From positions 310,001-374,000 of the forward strand of contig NZ_JACXZA010000003.1 of NCBI RefSeq assembly GCF_014779765.1: 64,000 bases of DNA, written 5' to 3'. Shown here piece after piece: positions 51,301-63,417 of the stretch. The notes under the pieces were generated by a model, which ran no database searches, was not told the origin of the DNA, and saw only the letters and a program-made list of their open reading frames with translations. The position numbers were made by a program, and so were the translations under genes. The DNA is from Paenibacillus terricola (GTDB taxonomy: Bacteria > Bacillota > Bacilli > Paenibacillales > Paenibacillaceae). The stretch's first letter is position 1, and every line of letters starts with the position of its first letter.

Positions 51301-53529
51301 GTTGCCTTGCTTCGCCGCGAGCACGTTATCCATCGTCTGCTCAAGGCTGAGGCGTCCGCCGTTAGCTGCGCCGCCTTGGATCGCAGCGATACGGTCGAGC
51401 CAGATCGCCGTCGGGTACGTTTTGATCTTTTCCATCTTAGCCTTCAATACAGGGTCTGTTACTTGCGCAATCGAGGTATCAACCAATGCCGCATAGTCTG
51501 GGTTCACGTATTGCGTAGCCCCTACGTACGGGTTGTCGACATGCGTCTCCGGCGTTGCCGATGCTGAAGGAGTTGCGCTCACCTGCGCCGAGTTCGCCGA
51601 CTCGCCTGCACTGTTCACTGCACTGACTACATAGTAGTAGGTCGTGCCATTCGTCAGGCTCGCATTCACATAGCTCGTCGCGGTTACGCCCGTTGCAAGC
51701 GTCGTGTAAGGACCGCCGCTCGTCGTCGAACGTTTCACGTTATAGCTCGTTGCGCCTGTCGATGCTGTCCAACTGAGCGTCACTTGCGAGTCGCCTGCCG
51801 ATGCGGTCAGACCAGTTGGCGCAGCTGGAACCGTTACGGTTGAAGTTGCCGATGGCGTCGCGCTGGCTTGCGCGGAGTTAGCAGATTCACCGTAGCTGTT
51901 CACAGCACTGACGACATAATAGTAAGTCGTGCCGTTCGTCAGGCCCGTATTCGTGTACGTTGTGCCTGTCACGCCCGTTGCTACTGTCGTATAAGGTCCG
52001 CCGCTCGTCGTCGAGCGTTTCACGTTGTAGCTCGTTGCACCGCTCGAAGCTGCCCAAGACAGCGTCGTTTGTGCGTTGCCTGCAACAGCCGTCAAGCTCG
52101 CAGGAGCCGATGGAGCTGCAGCAACAACCGTTTGAGGAATAGCTGGGTATGCGTTCGTTACCAGTTCTACGAATTGCGAATGGAACCAGTGGCCGGATAC
52201 TGGTGCGTTAGCCAGCGCGCCGGTTGGCTTGCCGTTTGCGCTGATGTACGTAGGGTCGCACATTCTGTCGAAGCCTTTGCCTTCATCGTTCGGAATGAGC
52301 GAGCTCGATCCGTCGGATTCGCCCGGCGGCTTCACCCATACTAGCGCGTCGATATGCGAGGATGCATATGCCGCAGGCGCTACTGTAGGCGCTTCGCCCA
52401 TGCCGGCACCCGCTGGGTTGCACCAGTTGCCGCGATGGTAACGGCGGTCGATGCGGCCGGAATCCGCATAGTCGCTTACCGTCGAGCCGCTTGCTACGCT
52501 CGGACGGTTCGGTCCGCCCCAGCCGTTGCGGGACGTGTCCACAAGGAAGCCGATCGAAGCCGGCCAGCCTTTGGCAACAAATCCGGTGTAAAGCGCCGCA
52601 GTGAAGTCCGCTTCATCGAAATATGGATTCCATTCATAATAAGAGGCCGATCTCAGCGGACTTCCGCCGACTTGAAGATCCGGATTCGGCAGATTCGGTT
52701 CGACGAGCGGAGTCGTGTTCGCCGTGTTCGTAATGAAGCCGTCCACGCTTGCCTTGCCAGCAACCGTGCCGTTAACGACCGTCGTGATCAGGTCGATGGC
52801 TGGACCACGGTTCGAATCCCATCCCAGCCAGCCAGAGTGGCCAAGATCCATGTACGTGTACACGTTCGGAATCGCATGCAGCTTATCCAACGCATAACGC
52901 GTAGCATCCACATAGATGCCGGAAGAATTCGCAGCTGCGCAATTGGCATCGCTCAGGTTCGTCACGAGATTCGGCAGCGAGTCCGGCTCGATGATCGTCA
53001 CGATCCGAATGCCTTCGTATTTGGATTTGGAGAGAACGCTTGCGATGGCATCGATGTATTGCGTTTTATACGTTGCAAGACCTGCTGCCGTCAGCGGCAG
53101 CTCGCCGTTGGATGCGAGTGCTTTACAATCGCGGCCTGGCAAATCATAGATGACGAATTGAACAACGATCGGCGTGCTGCCTTGCTTCGCAGCAAGCACG
53201 TTATCCATCGTCTGCTCGAGGCTAAGGCGTCCGCCGTTAGCCGCGCCGCCTTGAATCGCAGCGATGCGATCGAGCCAGATTGCCGTCGGATACGATTTAA
53301 CCGTTTCCATTTTGGCCTTCAACACAGGGTCTGTTACTTGTGCAATAGAAGTATTGATCAGAGCCGCGTAATCGGGATTGATGTACTGCGTCGCACCCAC
53401 ATAAGGGTTGTCAACGTGAGCTTCAACAGCAGCGCTTGTCGTTGCCGCTCCGAAAGTAACGAACACGTTGAATACGACAGCGAACATGAGAAGCATCTTC
53501 GCGGTGCGTTTCGTTATTGCCTTGAACAA
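48385..53529 (-). CDS. Secreted exo-cellulase with two GH6 catalytic domains, seven FN3 modules and CBM3
   Basis: This 1714-residue protein runs: signal peptide (1-34), GH6 domain 1 (about 36-466), two FN3 (about 468-650), GH6 domain 2 (about 661-1092), five FN3 (about 1094-1555), CBM3 (about 1560-1714). Both GH6 copies keep IYDLPGRDCKALASNGEL (catalytic Asp region), TIIEPDSLPNLVTNL and KPPGESDGSS, the pattern of GH6 cellobiohydrolases acting from non-reducing ends. The two domains differ at only about two dozen positions. GH6 enzymes normally have one catalytic domain, so this is an internal duplication of the GH6-FN3-FN3 block. The start is a TTG, 9 nt after AAGGAG. Confidence 0.9.
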   Translation of the reverse strand: MFKAITKRTAKMLLMFAVVFNVFVTFGAATTSAAVEAHVDNPYVGATQYINPDYAALINTSIAQVTDPVLKAKMETVKSYPTAIWLDRIAAIQGGAANGGRLSLEQTMDNVLAAKQGSTPIVVQFVIYDLPGRDCKALASNGELPLTAAGLATYKTQYIDAIASVLSKSKYEGIRIVTIIEPDSLPNLVTNLSDANCAAANSSGIYVDATRYALDKLHAIPNVYTYMDLGHSGWLGWDSNRGPAIDLITTVVNGTVAGKASVDGFITNTANTTPLVEPNLPNPDLQVGGSPLRSASYYEWNPYFDEADFTAALYTGFVAKGWPASIGFLVDTSRNGWGGPNRPSVASGSTVSDYADSGRIDRRYHRGNWCNPAGAGMGEAPTVAPAAYASSHIDALVWVKPPGESDGSSSLIPNDEGKGFDRMCDPTYISANGKPTGALANAPVSGHWFHSQFVELVTNAYPAIPQTVVAAAPSAPASLTAVAGNAQTTLSWAASSGATSYNVKRSTTSGGPYTTVATGVTGTTYTNTGLTNGTTYYYVVSAVNSYGESANSAQASATPSATSTVTVPAAPTGLTASAGDSQVTLSWTASTGATSYNVKRSTTSGGPYTTLATGVTATSYVNASLTNGTTYYYVVSAVNSAGESANSAQVSATPSASATPETHVDNPYVGATQYVNPDYAALVDTSIAQVTDPVLKAKMEKIKTYPTAIWLDRIAAIQGGAANGGRLSLEQTMDNVLAAKQGNTPITVQFIIYDLPGRDCKALASNGELPLTAAGLATYKTQYIDAIASVLSKSKYAGIRVVTIIEPDSLPNLVTNLSDANCAAANSSGIYVDATRYALDKLHAIPNVYTYMDLGHSGWLGWDSNRGPAIDLITTVVNGTIAGKASVDGFITNTANTTPLVEPNLPNPDLQVGGSPLRSASYYEWNPYFDEADFTAALYSGFVAKGWPTTIGFLVDTSRNGWGGPNRPTIASGSTVNDYADSGRIDRRYHRGNWCNPAGAGMGEAPTVAPAAYASSHIDALVWAKPPGESDGSSSLIPNDEGKGFDRMCDPTYIAASGKPTGALANAPVSGHWFHTQFVELVTNAYPAIPYSTTVTTPAAPASLTATAGNAQVVLSWAASTGATSYNVKRATTSGGTYTTVATGVTGTSYTNTGLTNGTTYYYVVSAVNSAGESSNSSQASATPAAPAAVPAAPTGLTATAGNAQVVLSWTASTGATSYNVKRATTSGGAYTTVATGVTGTTYTNTGLTNGTTYYYVVSAVNSAGESSNSSQVSATPVAPATVPAAPTGLTATAGNAQVVLSWTASTGATSYNVKRATTSGGPYTTVATGVTGTTYTNTGLTNGTTYYYVVSAVNSVGESSNSTQASATPVAPVAVPAAPTGLTATAGNAQVVLAWTASTGATSYNVKRATTSGGPYTTVATGVTGTTYTNTGLTNGTTYYYVVSAVNSAGESSNSAQTSATPVAPVTVPAAPTGLTATAGNAQVVLAWTASTGATSYNVKRSTTSGGTFTTIATGVTGTTYTDTGLTNGTTYYYVVSAVNSAGESANSSVASATPVGSTTTSSLVVQYKLSNANANDNQIYATFNIKNTGTTAVSLSNLKLRYYLTKDTTSASLNYWVDYAQVGTSAVSGVFGTISPAKTTADTYLELSFSSAAGSIAAGGQTGDIQVRIAKSDWTNFSESNDYSFDGTKSSFADWNKVTLYNSGSLVWGIEP
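48858..50250 (-). repeat. Five tandem FN3-coding repeats of 279 bp (double-GH6 gene)
   Basis: The coding sequence repeats every 279 bp (93 codons) with few changes, mostly silent or conservative. Each unit encodes a segment starting [15 protein letters not shown] and containing [12 protein letters not shown] and [14 protein letters not shown]. Two more units lie at about 51570-52130 in the same gene. Confidence 0.88.
50250..53425 (-). repeat. Long direct duplication of the GH6-coding block
   Basis: The blocks at about 50250-51550 and 52130-53425 encode nearly identical GH6 domains, in the same frame and direction, about 1.88 kb apart. The two FN3 units between them make an unequal-crossover origin plausible. 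Confidence 0.88.
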
Positions 53530-53569
53530 GTCGTGTCACTCCTTCTTCGACTGTAATATGGATGAGAGG

Positions 53570-53604
53570 AAGGAACCCGGGCGATGCGATCATTCGGGTT
53601 CCTT
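53570..53604 (-). other. Intercistronic stem-loop, GH48 to double GH6
   Basis: AAGGAACCCG pairs perfectly with CGGGTTCCTT around a 15-nt loop that itself holds GATCGCATC-type partial symmetry. On the minus strand it is followed by CCTCTCAT rather than a U tract. Confidence 0.72.
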
Positions 53605-53662
53605 GCACTCTTGTTCCTGCCCTTCGTACTCTGCATACTGCGATTAGGTTAGCGTATCTGCC

Positions 53663-56600
53663 TTACGGCTCAATACCCCATGCAAGCGAACCGCTGTTGT
53701 ACAGCGTCACTTTGTTCCAGTCCGCGAACGACGACTTCGTTCCATCAAACGAATAGTCATTGCTCTCGGAGAAGTTCGACCAATCGGACTTCGCGATACG
53801 GACTTGGATCTCGCCCGATTGGCCGCCTGCTGCGATCGAGCCTGCTGCCGAGCTGAACGACAGCTCCAAGTACGTGTCAGCCGTCGTCTTCGCCGGGCTG
53901 ATCGTGCCGAACGCGCCGCTTACTGCGCTCGTGCCTACTTGCGCGTAGTCCACCCAGTAGTTCAGCGATGCGCTCGTCGTATCTTTGGTCAGGTAGTAGC
54001 GCAGTTTCAGGTTGTTTAAGCTCACTGCTGTCGTACCCGTATTCTTAATGTTGAATGTTGCATAAATTTGGTTGTCATCGGCATTATTGTTGCTCAGTTT
54101 GTATTGAACAACGAGGCTGCTGGTTGTCGTGCTGCCAGCCGGCGTTGCGCTAGCAACCGGCGAGTTGCCGGATTCGCCTGCGCTGTTCACTGCCGTTACG
54201 ACATAGTAGTACGTCGTACCGTTCGTCAAGCCCGTATCCGTGTACGTCGTACCCGTTACGCCTGTAGCAATCGTCGTGAACGCACCGCCGCTTGTCGTTG
54301 AACGCTTCACGTTGTAACTCGTTGCGCCCGTCGTTGCGCTCCAGTTCAGAGCCACCTGTGCATTGCCTGCCGTTGCCGTCAACGTCGTAGGCGCTGCCGG
54401 AATCGTAACCGGCGCCGCTGGCGTTGCGCTTACTTGCGTCGAGTTCGTCGATTCGCCGGCACTGTTCACCGCACTAACGACGTAGTAGTACGTCGTACCG
54501 TTCGTCAGGCCCGTGTTCGTGTACGTCGTGCCTGTCACGCCTGTTGCTACCGTCGTGTATGGACCGCCGCTCGTCGTTGCGCGTTTCACATTGTAGCTCG
54601 TCGCGCCCGTCGATGCTGTCCACGTCAACGCCGCTTGTGCATTGCCTGCCGTTGCAACAAGACCTGTCGGTGCTGTCGGTGCTGTAATAGGCGCCGCTGG
54701 CGTAGCGCTTACTTGCGTCGAGTTCGTCGATTCACCAGCGCTGTTCACTGCGCTGACGACATAGTAGTACGTTGTACCGTTCGTCAATCCTGTGTTCGTG
54801 TATGTCGTGCCTGCTACGCCTGTTGCTACTGTCGTGTATGGACCGCCGCTCGTCGTTGCGCGCTTCACATTGTAGCTCGTTGCACCTGTCGATGCCGTCC
54901 ACGTCAATGCCACTTGCGCATTGCCTGCCGTTGCAACAAGACCTGTTGGCGCTGCCGGTGCCGTAACAGGCGCCGCTGGCGTTGCGCTTACTTGCGTCGA
55001 GTTCGTCGATTCACCAGCGCTGTTCACTGCGCTGACGACGTAGTAGTACGTCGTACCGTTCGTCAATCCTGTGTTCGTGTACGTCGTGCCTGCAACCCCT
55101 GTTGCGATTGTCGTATATGGCCCGCCGCTTGTCGTTGCGCGTTTCACGTTGTAGCTTGTTGCGCCCGTCGATGCCGTCCACGTCAGCACCGCTTGCGCGT
55201 TGCCAGCCGTTGCTGTCAGACCCGCAGGCGCTGCTGGAGCAGTTACCGCCGCAGCCGGCGTTGCGCTTGCTTGTGTCGAATTCGTCGATTCGCCAGCGGT
55301 GTTCACTGCGCTGACAACGTAATAGTACGTCGTGCCGTTCGTCAGGCCTGTGTTCGTGTACGTCGTGCCCGTCACGCCTGTTGCTACCGTCGTGTAAGGA
55401 CCGCCGCTCGTCGTCGCACGTTTCACGTTGTAGCTCGTTGCGCCGCTCGATGCCGTCCACGACAGCGTCGCTTGCGCATTGCCTGCGGTAGCAGCCAATG
55501 CAGTAGGCGCTGCAGGTGCCGTCGTTGCTGCGGAGCTGTTGATCAGGCGGTCATACTCTGCGTATGCCGTCGCAACGTCAACCTGCGCCCAGAAGCGGTG
55601 ATACGTGAACGTCGGCGTGCCATTTTCCCATTTCTTCGTCGTTGTATTGTAAGAAGTGTTGTACAAGTTCGAGAGATACGACCACATCGGATCCTGCGTG
55701 ATCTTCGGACGTTGGTCGACATAGCTGATGTATGTGCCGTTGCCGCCTTTGGCCGGATCGGAAGCAATGCCGTTCGTGCCTGGAAGCGTTGCCCCTTGGC
55801 CGTTCTTGCCGGACCAAGCAGAAGGAATATAGGTTTCTTTCGTAAAGAAGCGGAAGTAGTCCGAGCGCTGCTCCGGTTTTACGATACCTTTGCCGTCGTT
55901 GAAGCTCCAGATCGTATCAAGCAGCGTTTTGGCCGTCGTTTTCGCTTGGTTGCCAAGCGTCGAGTAAGCGCCGGTATCCGCTTTCGTGGCCGCCGCATAG
56001 AACGATAGCGCTTTAATGTAGCTGCCGAGTACGCCTACGTCTTGGGTTGGATCCTTCGTAACCGTCTTATACGTTGGATTGCCTGTGTACGTGGAATAAC
56101 CATTCCAAGTATCTGGCTGACCGGACCATTCAAGCGTTCCCGGGATGTAGAACTCGCCTGGCGCCGACGTCGTTGCGATCGCCGGATTTGCGCCGCCAAG
56201 AACTTTTTGACCAGCGGCATTCAAATAGTAACCGTTTGCATCCGTAACCGGCTTCTGGTTAACGAACGTATAGTCGAGAGCATAGTCCACCCATCTGTCC
56301 ATGATGTGTTTCGCCATTTGGTAGTTCGTGCTCGTATGGTCGCCGCTCGATGAGAGAATGTAGTACATCTCGGCGACGCGCTCGATCGGCCATGCTTGGA
56401 AGCCGAACCATTGGTTCGAATCGGGATCATGATACACCGGCGCTTGTTGGTAAGCCATGCCGTAGAACGTGCTGGTGCCAGAAGGATATGCGGAGTAGTC
56501 GCCGTTCCAGCTGTTCGTTGCGCCTCCGCCGATTGCGCCTTCGCTTGATTGCAGCCATGTATAGAACTCAAGCTGACGCTGGAGCGAAGTATTCCAATCC

Positions 56601-57766
56601 GTTTGGGCCGTAGGCGATGCTGGGATCAGGCCGCCTGCGGTCGTCGACAATGCGTATGCTGCGACCGGGTTCTGGTACGCTTGGTGCGCATGGCTTGCAC
56701 CGATGCGCCATGCCCAGTTGCCGCTGCCGTTGTCGCCAAGGCCGCCTCCCCATGACGTATACCAGGCCATCAGGTACATGCTTGCATCTTTGCCGGTACC
56801 GGGCGTTGGGTTGCCCGTGGAGGAGCTGCCGATTTTCTCGAAATATTTGTCATACATGTCGTAACGGAGATAGTCGCCCATCTTCTTCGCTTTGTTCAAG
56901 TACGTCGCATTGTTGTAGCCGAGCTGCTTCGCCCAATACATAACTTGAACGGCGCGGGCATCAGCGTCCGATGCGTTCGTATAACGCCATTGCTTGGAAG
57001 GCGCCGAGCTTTCCTTCGTAAATAACGACATGAAGCCTTCGCCCGGCTTGCCGAACGTTTGATTGTCTTGCGATGGGTGCGTGACTGCTTCGAATACCGA
57101 CTCCTGCTCGCCGCGTTGGAACGTATTCACGTACGTAGCCGTGTGGGATGGATTCAGCAGGTTGCCGTAGCCATACCAGTTATCAACGTCGATCAACCAG
57201 TGCATCAGGTACGTCTGATTGTTGCCGTATGTGGATTTGAGCTCAGCATCGAGCGGGTCTTTGCCCGGGGACTTGCTGTTGCCGAGCACAACTGGATATT
57301 GATCCGGGAAAGGCTTCTCTGGCGCATAGGTTGCCGGGCTGTTCGGATTGTAGTAGCTCATCGTCGGCTGCTCTTCTTTGCCGTCGCCCTCATTGACTGG
57401 GATAATGTACTTCTCCATGTTGTCCCAAGCCTTCTCGAGATGCGTCCAATCGCCTGTGTAGTAGCCGTATAATGTCTCCAGCCACAGCCAGTAGCTGTAA
57501 GCCTCGGACGTGCTCATATGGCCATAGTCCGGCGCTTCGCTAAGTAGCGTTTCAATGGCATGATAAGGAATGCCTTCGGGGGAGAAGTAACCATTCGTCG
57601 GGCTAGTCAATTGATTGTACAGCTGAATGAAACGTTGTCCCTCAACGGTCGTTGCCGCCGCTTCCACTTTCTTCGGTGCAACGTTCAAAGTGCCCACGCC
57701 AGTCGAAAGCGACAGCGCCGCACCCAGAACGATTGCCAGACCCTTGCGGGTGGCCGGTCTAAACAT
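53663..57766 (-). CDS. Secreted GH48 cellobiohydrolase with five FN3 modules and CBM3
   Basis: This protein of about 1367 residues has a signal peptide (about 1-36), a GH48 catalytic region (about 40-745; SPEGIPYHAIETLLSEAPDYGH with the catalytic Glu, YSYWLWLETLYGYYTGDW, GFQAWPIERVAEMYYI), five FN3 modules (about 746-1211) and CBM3 (about 1215-1367). GH48 enzymes release cellobiose processively from reducing ends and mark efficient bacterial cellulolytic systems. No dockerin is present. The ATG at 57766 lies 9 nt after GGAGG; an in-frame TTG two codons earlier is less likely. It follows GH9 in the cluster, a classical synergistic pairing. Confidence 0.93.
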   Translation of the reverse strand: MFRPATRKGLAIVLGAALSLSTGVGTLNVAPKKVEAAATTVEGQRFIQLYNQLTSPTNGYFSPEGIPYHAIETLLSEAPDYGHMSTSEAYSYWLWLETLYGYYTGDWTHLEKAWDNMEKYIIPVNEGDGKEEQPTMSYYNPNSPATYAPEKPFPDQYPVVLGNSKSPGKDPLDAELKSTYGNNQTYLMHWLIDVDNWYGYGNLLNPSHTATYVNTFQRGEQESVFEAVTHPSQDNQTFGKPGEGFMSLFTKESSAPSKQWRYTNASDADARAVQVMYWAKQLGYNNATYLNKAKKMGDYLRYDMYDKYFEKIGSSSTGNPTPGTGKDASMYLMAWYTSWGGGLGDNGSGNWAWRIGASHAHQAYQNPVAAYALSTTAGGLIPASPTAQTDWNTSLQRQLEFYTWLQSSEGAIGGGATNSWNGDYSAYPSGTSTFYGMAYQQAPVYHDPDSNQWFGFQAWPIERVAEMYYILSSSGDHTSTNYQMAKHIMDRWVDYALDYTFVNQKPVTDANGYYLNAAGQKVLGGANPAIATTSAPGEFYIPGTLEWSGQPDTWNGYSTYTGNPTYKTVTKDPTQDVGVLGSYIKALSFYAAATKADTGAYSTLGNQAKTTAKTLLDTIWSFNDGKGIVKPEQRSDYFRFFTKETYIPSAWSGKNGQGATLPGTNGIASDPAKGGNGTYISYVDQRPKITQDPMWSYLSNLYNTSYNTTTKKWENGTPTFTYHRFWAQVDVATAYAEYDRLINSSAATTAPAAPTALAATAGNAQATLSWTASSGATSYNVKRATTSGGPYTTVATGVTGTTYTNTGLTNGTTYYYVVSAVNTAGESTNSTQASATPAAAVTAPAAPAGLTATAGNAQAVLTWTASTGATSYNVKRATTSGGPYTTIATGVAGTTYTNTGLTNGTTYYYVVSAVNSAGESTNSTQVSATPAAPVTAPAAPTGLVATAGNAQVALTWTASTGATSYNVKRATTSGGPYTTVATGVAGTTYTNTGLTNGTTYYYVVSAVNSAGESTNSTQVSATPAAPITAPTAPTGLVATAGNAQAALTWTASTGATSYNVKRATTSGGPYTTVATGVTGTTYTNTGLTNGTTYYYVVSAVNSAGESTNSTQVSATPAAPVTIPAAPTTLTATAGNAQVALNWSATTGATSYNVKRSTTSGGAFTTIATGVTGTTYTDTGLTNGTTYYYVVTAVNSAGESGNSPVASATPAGSTTTSSLVVQYKLSNNNADDNQIYATFNIKNTGTTAVSLNNLKLRYYLTKDTTSASLNYWVDYAQVGTSAVSGAFGTISPAKTTADTYLELSFSSAAGSIAAGGQSGEIQVRIAKSDWSNFSESNDYSFDGTKSSFADWNKVTLYNSGSLAWGIEP
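54135..55530 (-). repeat. Five tandem FN3-coding repeats (GH48 gene)
   Basis: It has the same 279-bp period and nearly the same coding sequence as the array in the double-GH6 gene. The linkers vary among TAPAAPTGLVATAGNAQ-like forms. Shorter three-unit arrays of the same module lie at about 43205-44035, 45825-46660 and 58370-59215. Confidence 0.87.
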
Positions 57767-57813
57767 TGCCAATTTCCTCCTTCTAATGAATAAAAATATA
57801 TCGCACGGACCAA

Positions 57814-57831
57814 GCGCCTCTCTGTAGGCGC
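57814..57831 (-). other. Intercistronic stem-loop, GH9 to GH48
   Basis: GCGCCT pairs with AGGCGC around a 6-nt loop, upstream of the GH48 ribosome site. It is the weakest of the cluster's hairpins. Confidence 0.5.
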
Positions 57832-57887
57832 CCAGCCCGTCTGCGAACGATAAATCATGAATCCATTCAACTCGAGCTTGTTACGGT

Positions 57888-61314
<3,427 letters not shown>

Positions 61315-61407
61315 ATATCATGACTTCTTAGCTGTCACTTTGATGACCTTCCCCTTTCACAAAATGACAACAAACAAGTTGAAATGTATCCTCTCTTCTA
61401 AAAATGA

Positions 61408-61443
61408 AAAGTGCCAAGCGCGCGTACGCTCGCCCGACACTTT
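61408..61443 (-). terminator. Intrinsic terminator of the PL9 gene
   Basis: On the minus strand AAAGTG pairs with CACTTT and inner AGCG with CGCT; the stem is followed by TTCATTTTT. It makes the PL9 gene a unit separate from the cellulases. Confidence 0.72.
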
Positions 61444-61474
61444 ACTTTTGAGAACCATTTCGCATCAGATTGGC

Positions 61475-63313
61475 TTAGAATTTGGCGCCTATATCGGTAC
61501 CCGATGGCGTACCTGCGCTCTTCAGATCACTGCCTGTTGCGAGCTTCAAGAAGTTGCCGACGACCGGCGCGCCATTCGCCGCCCGCGTAACACTCGCCGT
61601 CAAACTGACGAAATCGGCTGAGCTGGCTACGAGACCTTTGGCATTCGTCGAAGCATTGTTTTTCCACCACACGTTCGTGCTGGACACGTCCGTACCGCTC
61701 GTTTTGTCGCTCGAACCGCCTTGGAAACTCAAGTTGTTCGTGAATTTATGAGTACCTGTATCGAATGCAAAATTACTTCCGCCGTTGTTGTACGACGTAT
61801 TGTTCGTCAGCGTAATCGAGCCCGGATTGCTGTTATAAGTAAATCCGTGCTTCTTGTTGCTGTATGCAATGCTGTTAATGACGATGTGGTTGACCGCTAT
61901 GCTCTCGCCTCCAAGCTTGAAGCCGTTGCCATCGCTGTTCGTCGTGCTCGTGCCATTCGAGGTCTGGCCGTTATGATGAGCAATGCTGTTGCGGATCGTA
62001 ACCGGACCAATCGCACCTGTATCCGACTTCGTGTACAAATCCCAGCCGTCATCGACGTTGTACGCTGAGATACAGCCATCAAACACGTTGCCAGGTCCAA
62101 CCGTCAGCTTCGCTGCGAAGCCGTCTGCATCTTCCCCGTTATCCGGATCGTAGTTGTCGTGGGAGTAGGAATTGATGATTTCGTTGTATTTCGGCCAATC
62201 TGCAAAGCCGACGGACGAGTTATAGCGACCAAGCTGAAGACCCGTATCACGGTTGTGGTCCGTCTCTACATTCTCGAGCCGGTTGTAATTGCCGCCGACA
62301 TAGATCCCGTTATCGCCAGCGCCCGTTACACGAATGTCTTTTACGAGCCAGTAGTGACCGAACACTTGCAGGCCGCGCTGCGAGGAATCGAAGGATTCAC
62401 CGGAGAAATCAAGCACCGGCTTCTCGCCGTTGTAAGCTGCAATTTGTTTGCGGGAGCTCGTCGAAGCACCGCTGTTATCGCGCTCGATCGTCAGCGGCGA
62501 GTAGTAGCTGTACGTACCGCCTCGGAGGTAAATCGTCTTGCTTGCGGCAATCTTCGTTAATGCCGCTGCCAGTGTCGTTGGCTGGCTGAGCGTGCCTGGA
62601 TTGCTAGCTGAGCCGTTCGGCGCAACGATGAGATCGCCTGCTGCCGGTGTCGTTGTGCCAGTTCCTGTACCAGGATCTGTCGGTGTTGAGCCGGAACCGG
62701 ACAGGTCCGAGACGACGATATCGTCATATTTCGTTGCCGTCTTGAAGGCGACAAGCCCCACGGCACCATTCGTTAGAGACGAATCGGTAGCCGACAACTG
62801 GAGGACGCCGTTGACGAACATTTTGATCGAGCTGCCGTTCATCTCCAGCTTGATCGTATACCAGGTCCCTGCGGACAGCGCGTAGGATTTGGATGTGAGC
62901 GTCGTACTGGAACCGCTTACTTTTTTGCGCAGCTCCAGTGTTCCGCCGTTGCTATTATCGAACGATGCTGCATAGTAGTTGTTGCCGTCTGTGTAGCGTC
63001 CTGCCAGGTAGATCCGATTGGAGCCGTTAAAGCTGTCGACCTTGATCCGCGACTGCACGCTGTAGTTGGTCCACGATGCACTGCCGCCTGATGTCCGACC
63101 TTCCGAGGTCGAGGATTGGTAATACGAATAATTGCCGTTGTCCTGCACGACCGACCATGTACCCGTCGTTGGCGTCCAGCCATTCGCATTGCCGTCATCG
63201 AAGTTGTCGGTGAACAAATCCGCTGCCTGAACCGATCCTCCAGTCCACATCCCTACCGCCATGACTGCCGCCAGCAGTCCTCCACCTATTCGTTTGTTCA
63301 ATCGCTTCGTCAT
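61475..63313 (-). CDS. Secreted PL9 pectate lyase with N-terminal beta-sandwich module
   Basis: This protein of about 612 residues has a signal peptide (about 1-30), a jelly-roll module (about 32-205; LFTDNFDDGNANGWTPTTGTW, laminin-G/CBM66-like in pattern), a Pro/Thr/Gly linker (about 206-225) and a right-handed beta-helix of the PL9 type (about 226-612). PL9 hallmarks are DADGFAAKLTVGPGN (expected catalytic Lys), YNVDDGWDLYTKSD and HNRDTGLQLGRY. It would cleave pectate by beta-elimination outside the cell, supplying uronates for the UxaB pathway in this window. The ATG at 63313 has GGAGG 7 nt upstream. Confidence 0.88.
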   Translation of the reverse strand: MTKRLNKRIGGGLLAAVMAVGMWTGGSVQAADLFTDNFDDGNANGWTPTTGTWSVVQDNGNYSYYQSSTSEGRTSGGSASWTNYSVQSRIKVDSFNGSNRIYLAGRYTDGNNYYAASFDNSNGGTLELRKKVSGSSTTLTSKSYALSAGTWYTIKLEMNGSSIKMFVNGVLQLSATDSSLTNGAVGLVAFKTATKYDDIVVSDLSGSGSTPTDPGTGTGTTTPAAGDLIVAPNGSASNPGTLSQPTTLAAALTKIAASKTIYLRGGTYSYYSPLTIERDNSGASTSSRKQIAAYNGEKPVLDFSGESFDSSQRGLQVFGHYWLVKDIRVTGAGDNGIYVGGNYNRLENVETDHNRDTGLQLGRYNSSVGFADWPKYNEIINSYSHDNYDPDNGEDADGFAAKLTVGPGNVFDGCISAYNVDDGWDLYTKSDTGAIGPVTIRNSIAHHNGQTSNGTSTTNSDGNGFKLGGESIAVNHIVINSIAYSNKKHGFTYNSNPGSITLTNNTSYNNGGSNFAFDTGTHKFTNNLSFQGGSSDKTSGTDVSSTNVWWKNNASTNAKGLVASSADFVSLTASVTRAANGAPVVGNFLKLATGSDLKSAGTPSGTDIGAKF

Positions 63314-63389
63314 TATTACGCCTCCTTCTTGGTTAACGCAATGATCGTTCATTCGCAGCCAGCTTTCATTGTGAATAGAATAAAGCAGG

Positions 63390-63417
63390 CATGATACTCA
63401 TCATGACACCTGTCATG
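63390..63417. promoter_or_regulatory. Two abutting palindromes upstream of the PL9 gene
   Basis: CATGAT-ACTC-ATCATG (63390-63405) and CATGACA-CC-TGTCATG (63402-63417) share a CATG. They lie 77-104 nt before the PL9 start and look like an operator pair. The rest of 63418-63680 shows no gene, only AT-rich sequence. Confidence 0.5.

Noticed and set aside
54434-56008. 524-codon plus-strand frame opposite the GH48 FN3 array, and similar frames opposite the other arrays
   Set aside because: Composition is extreme (Cys/Arg repeats) and reflects the codon pattern of the FN3 repeats on the coding strand.
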